This document shows positions 8,847 to 17,255 of a stretch of 64,000 nucleotides of DNA, in pieces. The stretch is from CAZFVY01 sp964522665 (GTDB taxonomy: Bacteria; Verrucomicrobiota; Verrucomicrobiia; Limisphaerales; CAZFVY01). The DNA lies in assembly GCA_964522665.1 (NCBI GenBank), contig CAZFVY010000019.1, forward strand, positions 1 through 64,000, read 5' to 3'. How positions within the stretch are numbered: the stretch's first letter is position 1; each line of letters opens with the position of its first letter. Below the pieces are notes generated by a model. The model worked only from the letters and a program-made list of their open reading frames with translations. It did no database searches and was not told the origin of the DNA. The position numbers and the translations under genes are program-made.

Positions 8847-8932
8847 CCGCCCGCCAAGTTTGAATCACAGGAGGAACCGTGGATCAAACCGAATCAGCGG
8901 ACGCGCCGGGCGTTTCTCGTCCGGCACGGGGA

Positions 8933-9787
8933 TTATTTCTCGCGCAAGTTCGCCGGCAACTGATAGTAGCCGACGTCCTTGACGACCGTTTGGCCGTCAT
9001 CGCTGCGGATCCAGTTCAGATAAGCGGCGATCTCGCCCTTGTCGAGGGCCGGATTCACATAGACATACAGATAGCGCCAGATCGGATAGGTGTGATTCAT
9101 CACGGTCTCAACGGTCGGCAGGATCGCCGGCGCGGAGTCGTCTTTCTTGACGCCGACCGCGCGCGCTCCGGCGCCATAGGCGGCGCCGCCATAGCCAATG
9201 CCGCCCTTGTCCTTGGCGACGGCCTGCAACAACGCGGCGGTGCCGGGCATCGGTTGCGCGCTGGGCGCGAAATCTTTGCCCTTCAGGATGTGTTCTTTGA
9301 AGAACTCGTAGGTGCCGGAACTGTTTTCCCGGCTATAGATCGTGATGGGGCCGTCCGCGCCGCCGACTTCCTTCCAATTCTTGATCTTGGCGGTGAAAAT
9401 GCCATCGAGCTGTTCCAGCGTCAATTCCTTGACCGGATTGTCGTTGTTCACATAGACGGAAAGCCCGTCCACGCAGACTTTGTATTCGGTTGGGCGCTTG
9501 CCGAACGCCTTGACGCAGGCCTCGACTTCTTTGGCCTTGATTGGACGCGAGGCGTCGGCCAGATCGGTCGTCTGGTTTTGCAGGGCGGCGAAGCCGGTGC
9601 CGGAGCCGCCGCCGGTGACTTGAATCTTCGTCTCCGGGTGTTTGCCCATGTAAACCTCGGCCCATTTCTGCGCCAGGATGACGAGCGTGTCGGAACCTTT
9701 GACGGTGATGTTGCCGGCGCGGAGCGGAGCGGCGGCGAGAGCCAGCAGCGAAGCGGCCAGCGTGAGTTTATTCAGGAGTGATTTCAT
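8933..9787 (-). CDS. pstS: Phosphate-binding protein PstS (periplasmic)
   Basis: Substrate-binding protein of the Pst system. It begins with a signal peptide (MKSLLNKLTLAASLLALAAA) and continues with 'ITVKGSDTLVILAQKWAE' and the phosphate-binding 'GGGSGTGFAAL' loop. The 'SRENSSGTYEFFKEH' segment contributes the second binding loop. I use ATG 9787 because it gives a clean signal peptide; an upstream TTG at 9841 would add 18 residues with no signal character. It follows the porin gene by 50 bp and precedes pstC after a hairpin-containing spacer. Confidence 0.94.
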   Translation of the reverse strand: MKSLLNKLTLAASLLALAAAPLRAGNITVKGSDTLVILAQKWAEVYMGKHPETKIQVTGGGSGTGFAALQNQTTDLADASRPIKAKEVEACVKAFGKRPTEYKVCVDGLSVYVNNDNPVKELTLEQLDGIFTAKIKNWKEVGGADGPITIYSRENSSGTYEFFKEHILKGKDFAPSAQPMPGTAALLQAVAKDKGGIGYGGAAYGAGARAVGVKKDDSAPAILPTVETVMNHTYPIWRYLYVYVNPALDKGEIAAYLNWIRSDDGQTVVKDVGYYQLPANLREK

Positions 9788-9837
9788 ATTCGGTATTCGT
9801 CGAGTGGATCGTGCAAATCTGTTGAGCGGTCCGGGCG

Positions 9838-11241
9838 TCAAAACTTCCAGTTGACGTCGGCCATGAAGTGGCTGGCGCTGGAGCTGCCGCTCGTCACCGG
9901 GGCGTTGATGATGAGGTCGTTGAGGTAGTAGGTGAACGTGAAGTTCATGTAATCGGTGAAGGAGTAAACCCCTTGCACCAGATGGCCCTTGACGTTCGTG
10001 CCGCCGAACCAGCCGGAGGCCTTGCCGGTGCCGGCCAGTTGGGGATTGCCCGCCGCGTAGTACGCTCCGTTATCGTCGTCTTCCAGCGCGTCAAACCAGG
10101 CGTCCGCCTCGAGCCGCTGGTAGCGGTAATTGACCTCCCAGGTGTGTTTCTTGCCCGCCTTGCCGATCGTCGCGCCGACCCGATACGCCTTGTTGTTCGC
10201 GGGCGCCGCCGGGTTGTCCATGTACTCGCCCGAAATCTTGAGCGGGAATTCGCCGGTATAGAACGGGAAGGTGGCCAGACGGTAGATCACCGCCGCGCTG
10301 CCGATCACCGGGTTGAAGTCGTACTTCAGGCCGAACGTCGCCGGGTCCCGAGTATTACCCGAGTTGTAAAACGGCTGCACGCTCGCGCGCAAGGCGTCTT
10401 TGTGGCTGATGTCGAAGACCGCCACGCCGAGCGTCGTGTCGAATTTGGGCGTCCATTTGGACTCCAGGAGCAGTTGCGAGCCATAGACATACGGATCGTG
10501 ACTCGCGCCGATCGAGGTCGCCCCCACGGGACTGTTGACGCCGGCCGTCTGATTGATTTCGTCCAGCACGAAAAACGCGTTGTTCATTTTCAACGTGTGC
10601 TGGCTATTGATGTTATACGCCAATTGAATCGCGCCGCCTTCCGGGTCGATGTCGTAGTCGAAAATCATGTTCGACAGCGCGAACGGACTATCCATCTTGC
10701 CGACCGTGGCGCTGATCGTCCAATCGGTGTTCTTGACCGGGGTCCAGCGGGCGAACGCGGCGTCGATCCAGAGGAACTTGCGGCTCTCGAGCGAGTTCAT
10801 GTCCTGATTCGCCGTGATCGGTTGTCCGCCCACGAGCGTGCCGCCCGGGTTGACCTGCGGGTTGCCCGACGCGAAACGGAACCCGACCTCGAATTTGTTC
10901 TCCAGGGAGACGGTGGATCCGACCCGCAAACGGAAACGGTAGCGGTCGCGGGCAAAGTAGAGTGGGTTCTCGGCGTTGTTCTCTTCGAACCGGGTGCGGA
11001 AATCGGTGTTGAAGGCCATCCCCGTCACGAAATCGGGCAAGCCGGTCTTGATCGAATAGGCTTTGTTAAAATCCTGGTCGGTCTCGGCGCGCAGATCGTT
11101 CCCTTCCTTGACCGTGAGGATGCCCTTCTCGACCAATTTGTCGATCAACGCGTCGGCCGTTTGCCCGTGCGCCGTCACGCCCGCCGCGGCGGTCACCAGC
11201 AATCCGCCGGCTACCGCCAGTATTTGATGAGTTTTGTTCAT
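9838..11241 (-). CDS. Putative outer-membrane porin of the phosphate operon
   Basis: A 467-residue secreted beta-barrel protein. It has a signal peptide (about 1-27, ending near 'AHGQ') and a short helical N-terminal segment 'ALIDKLVEKGILTVKEG' typical of Porin_5-type putative porins. Many alternating amphipathic strands follow, ending in the aromatic terminus 'HFMADVNWKF', whose final Phe matches the outer-membrane assembly signal. As first gene of the pst operon, directly behind a Pho-box array, it most likely admits phosphate or organic phosphates across the outer membrane, a role analogous to PhoE/OprP although the family differs. Confidence 0.85.
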   Translation of the reverse strand: MNKTHQILAVAGGLLVTAAAGVTAHGQTADALIDKLVEKGILTVKEGNDLRAETDQDFNKAYSIKTGLPDFVTGMAFNTDFRTRFEENNAENPLYFARDRYRFRLRVGSTVSLENKFEVGFRFASGNPQVNPGGTLVGGQPITANQDMNSLESRKFLWIDAAFARWTPVKNTDWTISATVGKMDSPFALSNMIFDYDIDPEGGAIQLAYNINSQHTLKMNNAFFVLDEINQTAGVNSPVGATSIGASHDPYVYGSQLLLESKWTPKFDTTLGVAVFDISHKDALRASVQPFYNSGNTRDPATFGLKYDFNPVIGSAAVIYRLATFPFYTGEFPLKISGEYMDNPAAPANNKAYRVGATIGKAGKKHTWEVNYRYQRLEADAWFDALEDDDNGAYYAAGNPQLAGTGKASGWFGGTNVKGHLVQGVYSFTDYMNFTFTYYLNDLIINAPVTSGSSSASHFMADVNWKF

Positions 11242-11302
11242 TCGATTTATGAGTGCTTGTTTGGGTTCGTACTAGCTTCGGCCGAAAGTAGAGAATCCGT
11301 CC

Positions 11303-11341
11303 GTTACGGAAAAACGTCAGGATTGTTACGATCCGGTTACG
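11303..11341 (-). promoter_or_regulatory. Pho-box-like array (CGTAAC repeats in 11-bp phase)
   Basis: On the minus strand CGTAAC occurs three times, at plus coordinates 11336-11341, 11325-11330 and 11303-11308. The starts are 0, 11 and 33 bp apart; the intermediate 22-bp position holds a degenerate copy (TGACGT). PhoB-type boxes are direct repeats of 11-bp period, so this fits a PhoB site upstream of the porin-pst operon. A possible -10 (TCTACT, 11292-11287) lies about 10 bp downstream of the proximal copy, the usual spacing for a PhoB-activated promoter. The start codon is 61 bp further down. Confidence 0.7.
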
Positions 11342-11530
11342 AATCCCCACGCGCGACCCGTGAAGCGCTCGGCGGATAAACCGCGTCTCGCCCCGGTCTT
11401 CGCCCCACTCGCGATGCCCGTTTTCAGCGCTTTCATGCCCCCATTCGAGAATACTTCCGTGGCGGCCCGGAGACGACCGCGTGATAATTGGGTGACAACG
11501 AACGACGCCGGACGAACGGTGGCGGGCGTC

Positions 11531-13126
11531 TTACGGCGTCGGAACGCGCGTGGGCAACCGGTAGCAAACGGCCTCGCGGTCGTTGCGAACGAGCAGGAAA
11601 TCGCCGGCGAGCGCGGGGTAGTTCCAGGTTTTCGAGCTGAGCGCGGGGAGGCGCGCCCATTCGCGGTATTCATTGGGATTGGCTTCGACCAACGCGAGCG
11701 GGCCGGACTCGCATTGGATGAGGAGCCGATCGCCCGCCAGCAGAATTTGACCGTAGCCGTAGCGGCCCTCCTTCCAGCGCCGCTGCCCGGTCGCCGGGTC
11801 AAGGCAAACCAGCATGGCGTCGTCCAGCCCGTAAAGAAAGCCGTCGCGGAGGACCGCGCTGGAGAACTGAGTCTTCAAGTTGGTATTCTTCCACACTTCG
11901 GTCACCGTGAATTTGCCGGCCGCGTCCGCCTGCAGTCGCAACACCGCGCTACCGGCGCCGAAACCGCCCGAGATGAACACTCGCTCGGCATCGAGCGGAG
12001 CGGGCTGCGAGCATTTCGGCAGGGCGCCGGACCAGGCGTAGCGCCAAAGGATCGCGCCGTCCCGCGGGTCGTGACCGCTCACGCTGGCGGCGTTCACGGA
12101 AAGGATTTGTCGGTGGCCGCCCAGCGTCGCCAGGCACGGCGAACTGTAACCGGCGCTGTCCGCCCCGGCCCGCCAAGCCGGCCGCCCATCCGCGGCCCAA
12201 TAGGCCAGTAAAGCCGAGTCTTTGGCCATCCCGCCGGTGACGACCACCAAGTCATCGACCAGCAACGGCGACGAGCTTTTTCCGAACACGGGCAGCGTCA
12301 GTTTCTCTTCCTTTTGCAGATCACGGCTCCAGGCCAGCCGGCCATCGGTGAGCGCGAGGCAATCGAGGATACCGGTCCCGCCGAGCGCAAACACCTGGTC
12401 TCCAGCCACCGTCGGCGTGGCGCGCGGACCGTCGCCGCCCATGTTGTCGCGCAAGCGAGTCTGATTCGTATGCGCCCAAAGGACGCGGCCGGTCGCCAAT
12501 TCGTACGCGACCGTCAGTTCCTGCTCGGCCCGCTGTTCCTGAGTGATCGCCCAGTCGCCCGCGACGGCGAAACCCGACCAGCCCAAACCGACCGCCTGCC
12601 GCCAAAGCTCACGCGGCGGATGGGCCGCCCAATCGCTCTCCAAGGCCGATCCGCCGGCCGCCCCGCGTGCGTCCCGGCCACGGAACCGAGGGAAATCCGC
12701 CGTCGCCGTCGGCCCGGAACTCGCGGCCGCGCCTGTCGCCGCGACGGTGAGACCGCCGATTTGCGGATCGTGTCGGCCCGTCCACTTCCAAACCAACCGC
12801 CGCCGACCCGAGCCGTCCGCCGCGCCGCCCAGCCGCACGACCCGCGACAGGACGAACGCCCCGATCAGCAGCGCCGCGAGCGTAGTCAGCCGCGCGCGCC
12901 AGCGCAGACCGGAAAAAAGCGCGAACCAAACCAGCAGCAAGCCAAGCCCAGCCAGAACTGTCACCGCCTCTTGGTTGAATTTGAAGTGGGCCTCCAGGTC
13001 GCTCGCCCACGCCAGCCGCGCCAGATTGGCCGCAGTGAGCGCCACGATGACCACGGCCGTCCACGCCCGCCACCCGGTGAGGCGGGCCGCGCCAAACGGC
13101 GAATTGTCCGAGAATATTCGCATCAT
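11531..13126 (-). CDS. Membrane-anchored PQQ-like beta-propeller protein
   Basis: The N-terminal 120 or so residues hold about three hydrophobic segments ('WTAVVIVALTAANLARLAWA', 'VLAGLGLLLVWFALFSGL', 'LTTLAALLIGAFVLSRVV'). The remainder is a PQQ-like/BamB-like propeller facing the periplasm, with recurring 'TGRVLWAHTNQ', 'DGRLAWSRDLQ', 'DGAILWRYAWSG' and 'TGQRRWKEGRYG' blade motifs. Such proteins resemble quinoprotein dehydrogenases but usually lack the catalytic PQQ ligands and act as binding scaffolds; I saw no diagnostic active-site residues. A TTG at 13216 would add 30 polar residues. I prefer ATG 13126 (an adjacent ATG at 13123 is equally possible). It is divergent from the REC-cyclase gene. 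Confidence 0.75.
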   Translation of the reverse strand: MMRIFSDNSPFGAARLTGWRAWTAVVIVALTAANLARLAWASDLEAHFKFNQEAVTVLAGLGLLLVWFALFSGLRWRARLTTLAALLIGAFVLSRVVRLGGAADGSGRRRLVWKWTGRHDPQIGGLTVAATGAAASSGPTATADFPRFRGRDARGAAGGSALESDWAAHPPRELWRQAVGLGWSGFAVAGDWAITQEQRAEQELTVAYELATGRVLWAHTNQTRLRDNMGGDGPRATPTVAGDQVFALGGTGILDCLALTDGRLAWSRDLQKEEKLTLPVFGKSSSPLLVDDLVVVTGGMAKDSALLAYWAADGRPAWRAGADSAGYSSPCLATLGGHRQILSVNAASVSGHDPRDGAILWRYAWSGALPKCSQPAPLDAERVFISGGFGAGSAVLRLQADAAGKFTVTEVWKNTNLKTQFSSAVLRDGFLYGLDDAMLVCLDPATGQRRWKEGRYGYGQILLAGDRLLIQCESGPLALVEANPNEYREWARLPALSSKTWNYPALAGDFLLVRNDREAVCYRLPTRVPTP

Positions 13127-13266
13127 GCGCCAACCGGCGTCGAAGCGCGCCGGCAAGCGCAAGGAATCGTAGCGCCGGTCACTCTTTCCTGCGTCAAAAA
13201 TCGTCTCACTTTTCAACCCCGGTCCGATTCCCGGCGCCCACGAGCTTAGCGGACTGGGAAAAAACG

Positions 13267-15639
13267 ATGGCTGGATCGACTCGACCTGACGCCCGCGGCC
13301 GCCGCGCGAGGTTTTTCTTGTTCCGACCCGAGCGAAACGTCATCGTTATCGGAGCCGTGAACCCGCAACCTGCCACGGGCGACCCCAACTCCGGGACGCC
13401 GACGTCCACCCCGCTTGATGCGGGCCTAGCTGCAGAATCACCGCTGCGCGGCGCGCGCATTCTGCTCGCCGAAGACAACGAAATCAATCAACGGATCGCG
13501 GTCGAGCTGCTGGAAAGCTTCGGCGCGACGGTGGCGGTGGCGAACAACGGGCGCGAGGCGGTGGAAAAAGCGCTGCACGGCGCGGTCTCGACGCCGTTCC
13601 AACTCGTGCTGATGGACCTGAAAATGCCGGAAATGGACGGTTATCAAGCCACGAAGACCTTGCGCGCCGACGCGCGGCTCGCCGGGCTGCCGATCATCGC
13701 CATGACCGCGCACGCTTCGCCGGCGGAGCGGCAACGCTGTCTCGACGCCGGCATGAACGACCACCTGTCCAAGGACTTTGAGCCGGAGACTCTGGTCGCC
13801 AGATTGCTGCCTTATCTCTCGTCTCCGCCGTCCCCGCCCGCCAGTCCGATGCTGCCCGCCAGTCCCCCCCCAGTTTTGCCGGTTCAGGCGCCGGAACGCC
13901 CACCGCCATGGGCGGGTCGCGCCGAGGGCGACCATCTGAAGAGCGGCAGCGTCAGCTCAACTCCGCTCCCGAACATCGAGGGACTCGACACGAGCGCCGG
14001 CCTGAGCCGGGTGGCCGGAAACGAGAAACTTTACCTGAATCTGCTGCGCCGGTTTTTGGACGAACAAGGCCTCGCGCCAGGCCAAATCGTGGCCGCGCTC
14101 GCGCGCGGCGAATTCGCGTTGGCCGAACGCCTGGCTCACACGGTCCGCGGCGTGGCGGGAAGCCTGGGCGCGTCCGAACCGCAACTGGTCGCCGCGACGC
14201 TCGAGACGGCGATCGCGGTCGGGGCCAGCGCCGACGCTTTGACGCCGCTGGTCGAAGAGTTCGCCCGCGTCCTCAACGAATTTTCCGCGCGACTTCGCGC
14301 GGCTCTGCCGGCGACGATGCCCGCGGCGCCGCCGAGCGCGCCGGCCGCTCAGGTCGAGGCGGCGGTGGCGCGGCGGGTGGTCGGGCAGTTGATCGAGCGC
14401 CTGACCGATTTTGACTTCGCGGCCATCGAGCGTTTCGAGGCCGACCGAGACCTGCTCCGGTCGATTTTTTCCGTGGCCGAATTCGCCGCCTTGGAAGAGC
14501 AGTTAAATCGGTTCGCCTTTGTGGAAGCGCTCGATGGTCTGCGCATGACGGGCAAGGCGGATGGCCTTCCGCCGGTACGGACGCCGCCGCGGCCCGCGCG
14601 GAACAGCCGGATTCTTATCGTGGACGATACGCCGGCGAACATCCAGATCCTGGCCGCGGTGCTGCGTGAACGCGGGTACCTGGTCAGCGTCGCCACGCAC
14701 GGCAAAGAAGTTTTCGACGTCCTGGCCCGCGCGCAACCGGACCTGATCCTGCTCGACGTGATGATGCCGGAGATGGACGGCTTCGAGACCTGCTGGCAGC
14801 TCAAGGCGGGCGAGCTTTGGCGTCATATTCCGGTCATCTTCATCACCGCCAAATCCGAGACGACCGACGTCATCCGCGGTTTTGAATTGGGCGCCGTGGA
14901 TTATGTGACCAAGCCCTTCAATCCCCACGAATTGCTGGCCCGTGTCAACACCCACCTGACCATCGACCGTCTGCACCGCGAGAACGAACGGCTGTTGCTC
15001 AACATCCTCCCGGAGCCGGTGGCCCGGCGCCTCAAGCGCGGCGAGGAATGCATCGCGGACCATTTCGACGCGGTGAGCGTGCTTTTCGCGGACCTCGTCG
15101 GGTTCACCACGCTCTCGCGCAGCATGCCGCCTCATCCGCTGGTCGAGTTGCTCAACGACCTGTTCGTCCGCTTCGACCAACTCGCCGCGCGGCATGGCGT
15201 TGAAAAGATCAAAACCATCGGCGATTGCTACATGGCCGTCTGCGGCGTGCCCGAAGCGCGCGCCGACCACGCGTCCCAATTGGCGGAGATGGCGCTCGAG
15301 ATGTCGGCCAGCCTGCGCGAATTCAACGAGGCGCGCGGCAGTTCGCTGAAAATCCGCATCGGCCTCAATTCCGGGCCAGTCGTCGCCGGCGTGATCGGCA
15401 GCAGCAAGTTCATCTACGATCTTTGGGGCGACACGGTCAATACCGCCAGCGGCATGGAATCGACCGGCGTGCCCAGCCGCATCCAAGTTTCCGAATCCAC
15501 GCAGCGGCTCCTGGAGACGGAATTCGACCTTGAGCCGCGGGGCGAAATCGAAGTCAAAGGCAAAGCCCGCCAGCGCACCTGGTTTCTGGTAGGACGCAAG
15601 GGCAAAGGTCCGCCGCCGGGCGACCCATCGGCGGCGTAG
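13267..15639 (+). CDS. REC-Hpt-REC-adenylate cyclase multidomain regulator
   Basis: A 790-residue soluble signalling protein. Domains in order: REC1 (about 58-185, phospho-acceptor D117 in 'LMDLKMPEMDG'), Hpt (about 240-360, H291 in 'AHTVRGVAGSLG'), REC2 (about 450-570, D497 in 'LLDVMMPEMDG') and a class III nucleotide cyclase (about 590-780). The cyclase keeps both metal aspartates (D609 in 'FADLVGFT', D653 in 'TIGDCYM'), the adenine-selecting pair K649 and D718, and N725. The transition-state arginine of the 'NTASRM' motif is replaced by glycine (G729). No histidine kinase domain is present, so phosphate must come from a separate kinase through Hpt. The layout looks like the receiver half of a hybrid kinase fused to a cyclase. 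The N-terminal 55 residues are low-complexity and the exact start is uncertain. Confidence 0.88.
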   Translation: MAGSTRPDARGRRARFFLFRPERNVIVIGAVNPQPATGDPNSGTPTSTPLDAGLAAESPLRGARILLAEDNEINQRIAVELLESFGATVAVANNGREAVEKALHGAVSTPFQLVLMDLKMPEMDGYQATKTLRADARLAGLPIIAMTAHASPAERQRCLDAGMNDHLSKDFEPETLVARLLPYLSSPPSPPASPMLPASPPPVLPVQAPERPPPWAGRAEGDHLKSGSVSSTPLPNIEGLDTSAGLSRVAGNEKLYLNLLRRFLDEQGLAPGQIVAALARGEFALAERLAHTVRGVAGSLGASEPQLVAATLETAIAVGASADALTPLVEEFARVLNEFSARLRAALPATMPAAPPSAPAAQVEAAVARRVVGQLIERLTDFDFAAIERFEADRDLLRSIFSVAEFAALEEQLNRFAFVEALDGLRMTGKADGLPPVRTPPRPARNSRILIVDDTPANIQILAAVLRERGYLVSVATHGKEVFDVLARAQPDLILLDVMMPEMDGFETCWQLKAGELWRHIPVIFITAKSETTDVIRGFELGAVDYVTKPFNPHELLARVNTHLTIDRLHRENERLLLNILPEPVARRLKRGEECIADHFDAVSVLFADLVGFTTLSRSMPPHPLVELLNDLFVRFDQLAARHGVEKIKTIGDCYMAVCGVPEARADHASQLAEMALEMSASLREFNEARGSSLKIRIGLNSGPVVAGVIGSSKFIYDLWGDTVNTASGMESTGVPSRIQVSESTQRLLETEFDLEPRGEIEVKGKARQRTWFLVGRKGKGPPPGDPSAA

Positions 15640-15662
15640 GCCGGGCGTTCAATATTTATGTC

Positions 15663-17210
15663 TCAGTTGCCCGGCCCATCGAGCACCAATACCCCCGCCG
15701 CCATTTTCGCGTCGCCTTTCAACTCGAGCGTGACCCGGCCGGAGCCGGCCGTCACCGGCTTCGATTCACCAGTTACCGTGATCAGCGTGACTCGTTCGTG
15801 CCGGACCGCCAAATCCAGGACCGCGTCGCCGGTTCCGGCCAATGGCCAAATGATCCACACGTTCCCCTTCGCGGACGCGCCGCCGATGGGGTGGCGGAAA
15901 GCGGCAACTTTTCCGTGGCGAGCCGTAAGCTCCGGATTCGCCGGCAACAACGGGAAGGGATTCGGCAGGGCCGACACATAGGCGCGAATCGCCAGCTGCT
16001 CCGCGGGAGTCGGGTCCATCACGGCCACTTTGCGAATGCCGGCGGCAAAGGCGCGGGTGAAAAACTGGAACCGCCAGGCGGCGCGGCGCCCGGCGGAAAG
16101 GACGCCGACGAAATCAAAGTTCCCTTCGGTGTGCCAGTATTCCCGTTTGCGCGGGTAGGTCAGACCCGGCGTGCGCTGTTCGGCCTGCTCGAACACCGCG
16201 CGGACGTCCGAAAAGACGTCGCCAATGGTGCGGACGCCCTCGTTAAAAGCGGAGTCGAGGCCTTCGTAATTGTGGAAACTGACCACGTCCGCGACCGGGC
16301 CAAGCGAGTACGGAACGCCGGCGGCGCGAAACGCGGGAGAGCCTGCCATCGCGGAGGCGTCGAGAGTTTGGGCCAGCCATTCCAGGCCATGTTTTCCGGC
16401 CGCCAGTCCCGGCCCAACGATCACCGCGAGCGGGTCCGCGGCCCGGAGGCTTCGCGCGGCAAGCGTGGCGAACTCGGCATAATCAGCAGCCTGGCCTTTC
16501 CAACTGGTGAAGTAGCCCTCCGGCTCATTGTCCAGTTCCCACGCGCGGACGCCATAGTGATCGCCCCAGCCTTGACTCCGCGCCAGGGTCCCGCCGGGGC
16601 GGTAGCGCTCGCCCAGCTTTCCGGCGAAAGCGGCCAGCGCGGCCATGTTGGCCGGCGCCGATTTGCCCGGCTCGCGCCGCCCCGCCCAAGCCGGCGGGCC
16701 GCCCGCGTTCCCGCCCACCACCGGGGCCTGCATCAGGATGTTCAATCCCCGCTCATGCGCGGCCACCACGAACGCGTCCAACTCCCGCCAGGCCGGCGGC
16801 ACACCACGGCTCAAATCGACCGGCCCCTCCGGCTCGAGCGCCCGCCAATACACGCACATGAACGTCCAGCGCAACCCCATGGCGCGTTCAAGGTCCAGGT
16901 CACCGAGCTTCGAGCTGCCGAACATCCCGCCGCCCTTGCCGTCCCAGCTTCCGGTGTGACCGACGTAGGGAGAATCAAACCCGTCCAGCCCGCCCCCGAG
17001 CGATTCACTGGCGCCCGGCGCCGGAATCGGATCGGCCGCGCGGGTGTAAGATTTGGGCGTTCGGCTAATCATCAATAGAAGCAGCGCGAGGGCGACGGCG
17101 AACAACAAACACAATCCGCCGCAACCCCACGCGCAGCCCCGCGCCACGCGCCGCGCCAGCGACCGCCTAGTGGGCGCTGACCCCACATTCGGTGATGGTT
17201 CGTTAAGCAT
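15663..17210 (-). CDS. Membrane-anchored glycoside hydrolase, clan GH-A-like TIM barrel
   Basis: A cytoplasmic tail of about 28 residues and one transmembrane helix (about 29-49) anchor a 465-residue extracytoplasmic domain. The barrel shows the 'NEP' acid/base motif (N228-E229-P230 in 'WELDNEPEG'). A candidate nucleophile is E362 in 'REYWHTEGNFDF', and 'VSFHNYEG' lies between them, the pattern of clan GH-A retaining glycosidases such as GH39 or GH5-like enzymes. I cannot assign a family or substrate from sequence alone. The C-terminal about 80 residues form a beta-rich accessory domain. It ends 23 bp from the convergent cyclase gene. Confidence 0.72.
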   Translation of the reverse strand: MLNEPSPNVGSAPTRRSLARRVARGCAWGCGGLCLLFAVALALLLLMISRTPKSYTRAADPIPAPGASESLGGGLDGFDSPYVGHTGSWDGKGGGMFGSSKLGDLDLERAMGLRWTFMCVYWRALEPEGPVDLSRGVPPAWRELDAFVVAAHERGLNILMQAPVVGGNAGGPPAWAGRREPGKSAPANMAALAAFAGKLGERYRPGGTLARSQGWGDHYGVRAWELDNEPEGYFTSWKGQAADYAEFATLAARSLRAADPLAVIVGPGLAAGKHGLEWLAQTLDASAMAGSPAFRAAGVPYSLGPVADVVSFHNYEGLDSAFNEGVRTIGDVFSDVRAVFEQAEQRTPGLTYPRKREYWHTEGNFDFVGVLSAGRRAAWRFQFFTRAFAAGIRKVAVMDPTPAEQLAIRAYVSALPNPFPLLPANPELTARHGKVAAFRHPIGGASAKGNVWIIWPLAGTGDAVLDLAVRHERVTLITVTGESKPVTAGSGRVTLELKGDAKMAAGVLVLDGPGN

Positions 17211-17255
17211 GAGTCGGAGCCAGCGTGGGTGAGCTCACCCGATTTGCGTTACCTT

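Noticed and set aside
9868..11379. Plus-strand reading frame of about 500 codons opposite the porin
   Set aside because: Low-complexity Arg/Val/Glu composition without domains, while the minus frame is a clear beta-barrel with signal peptide in the pst operon.
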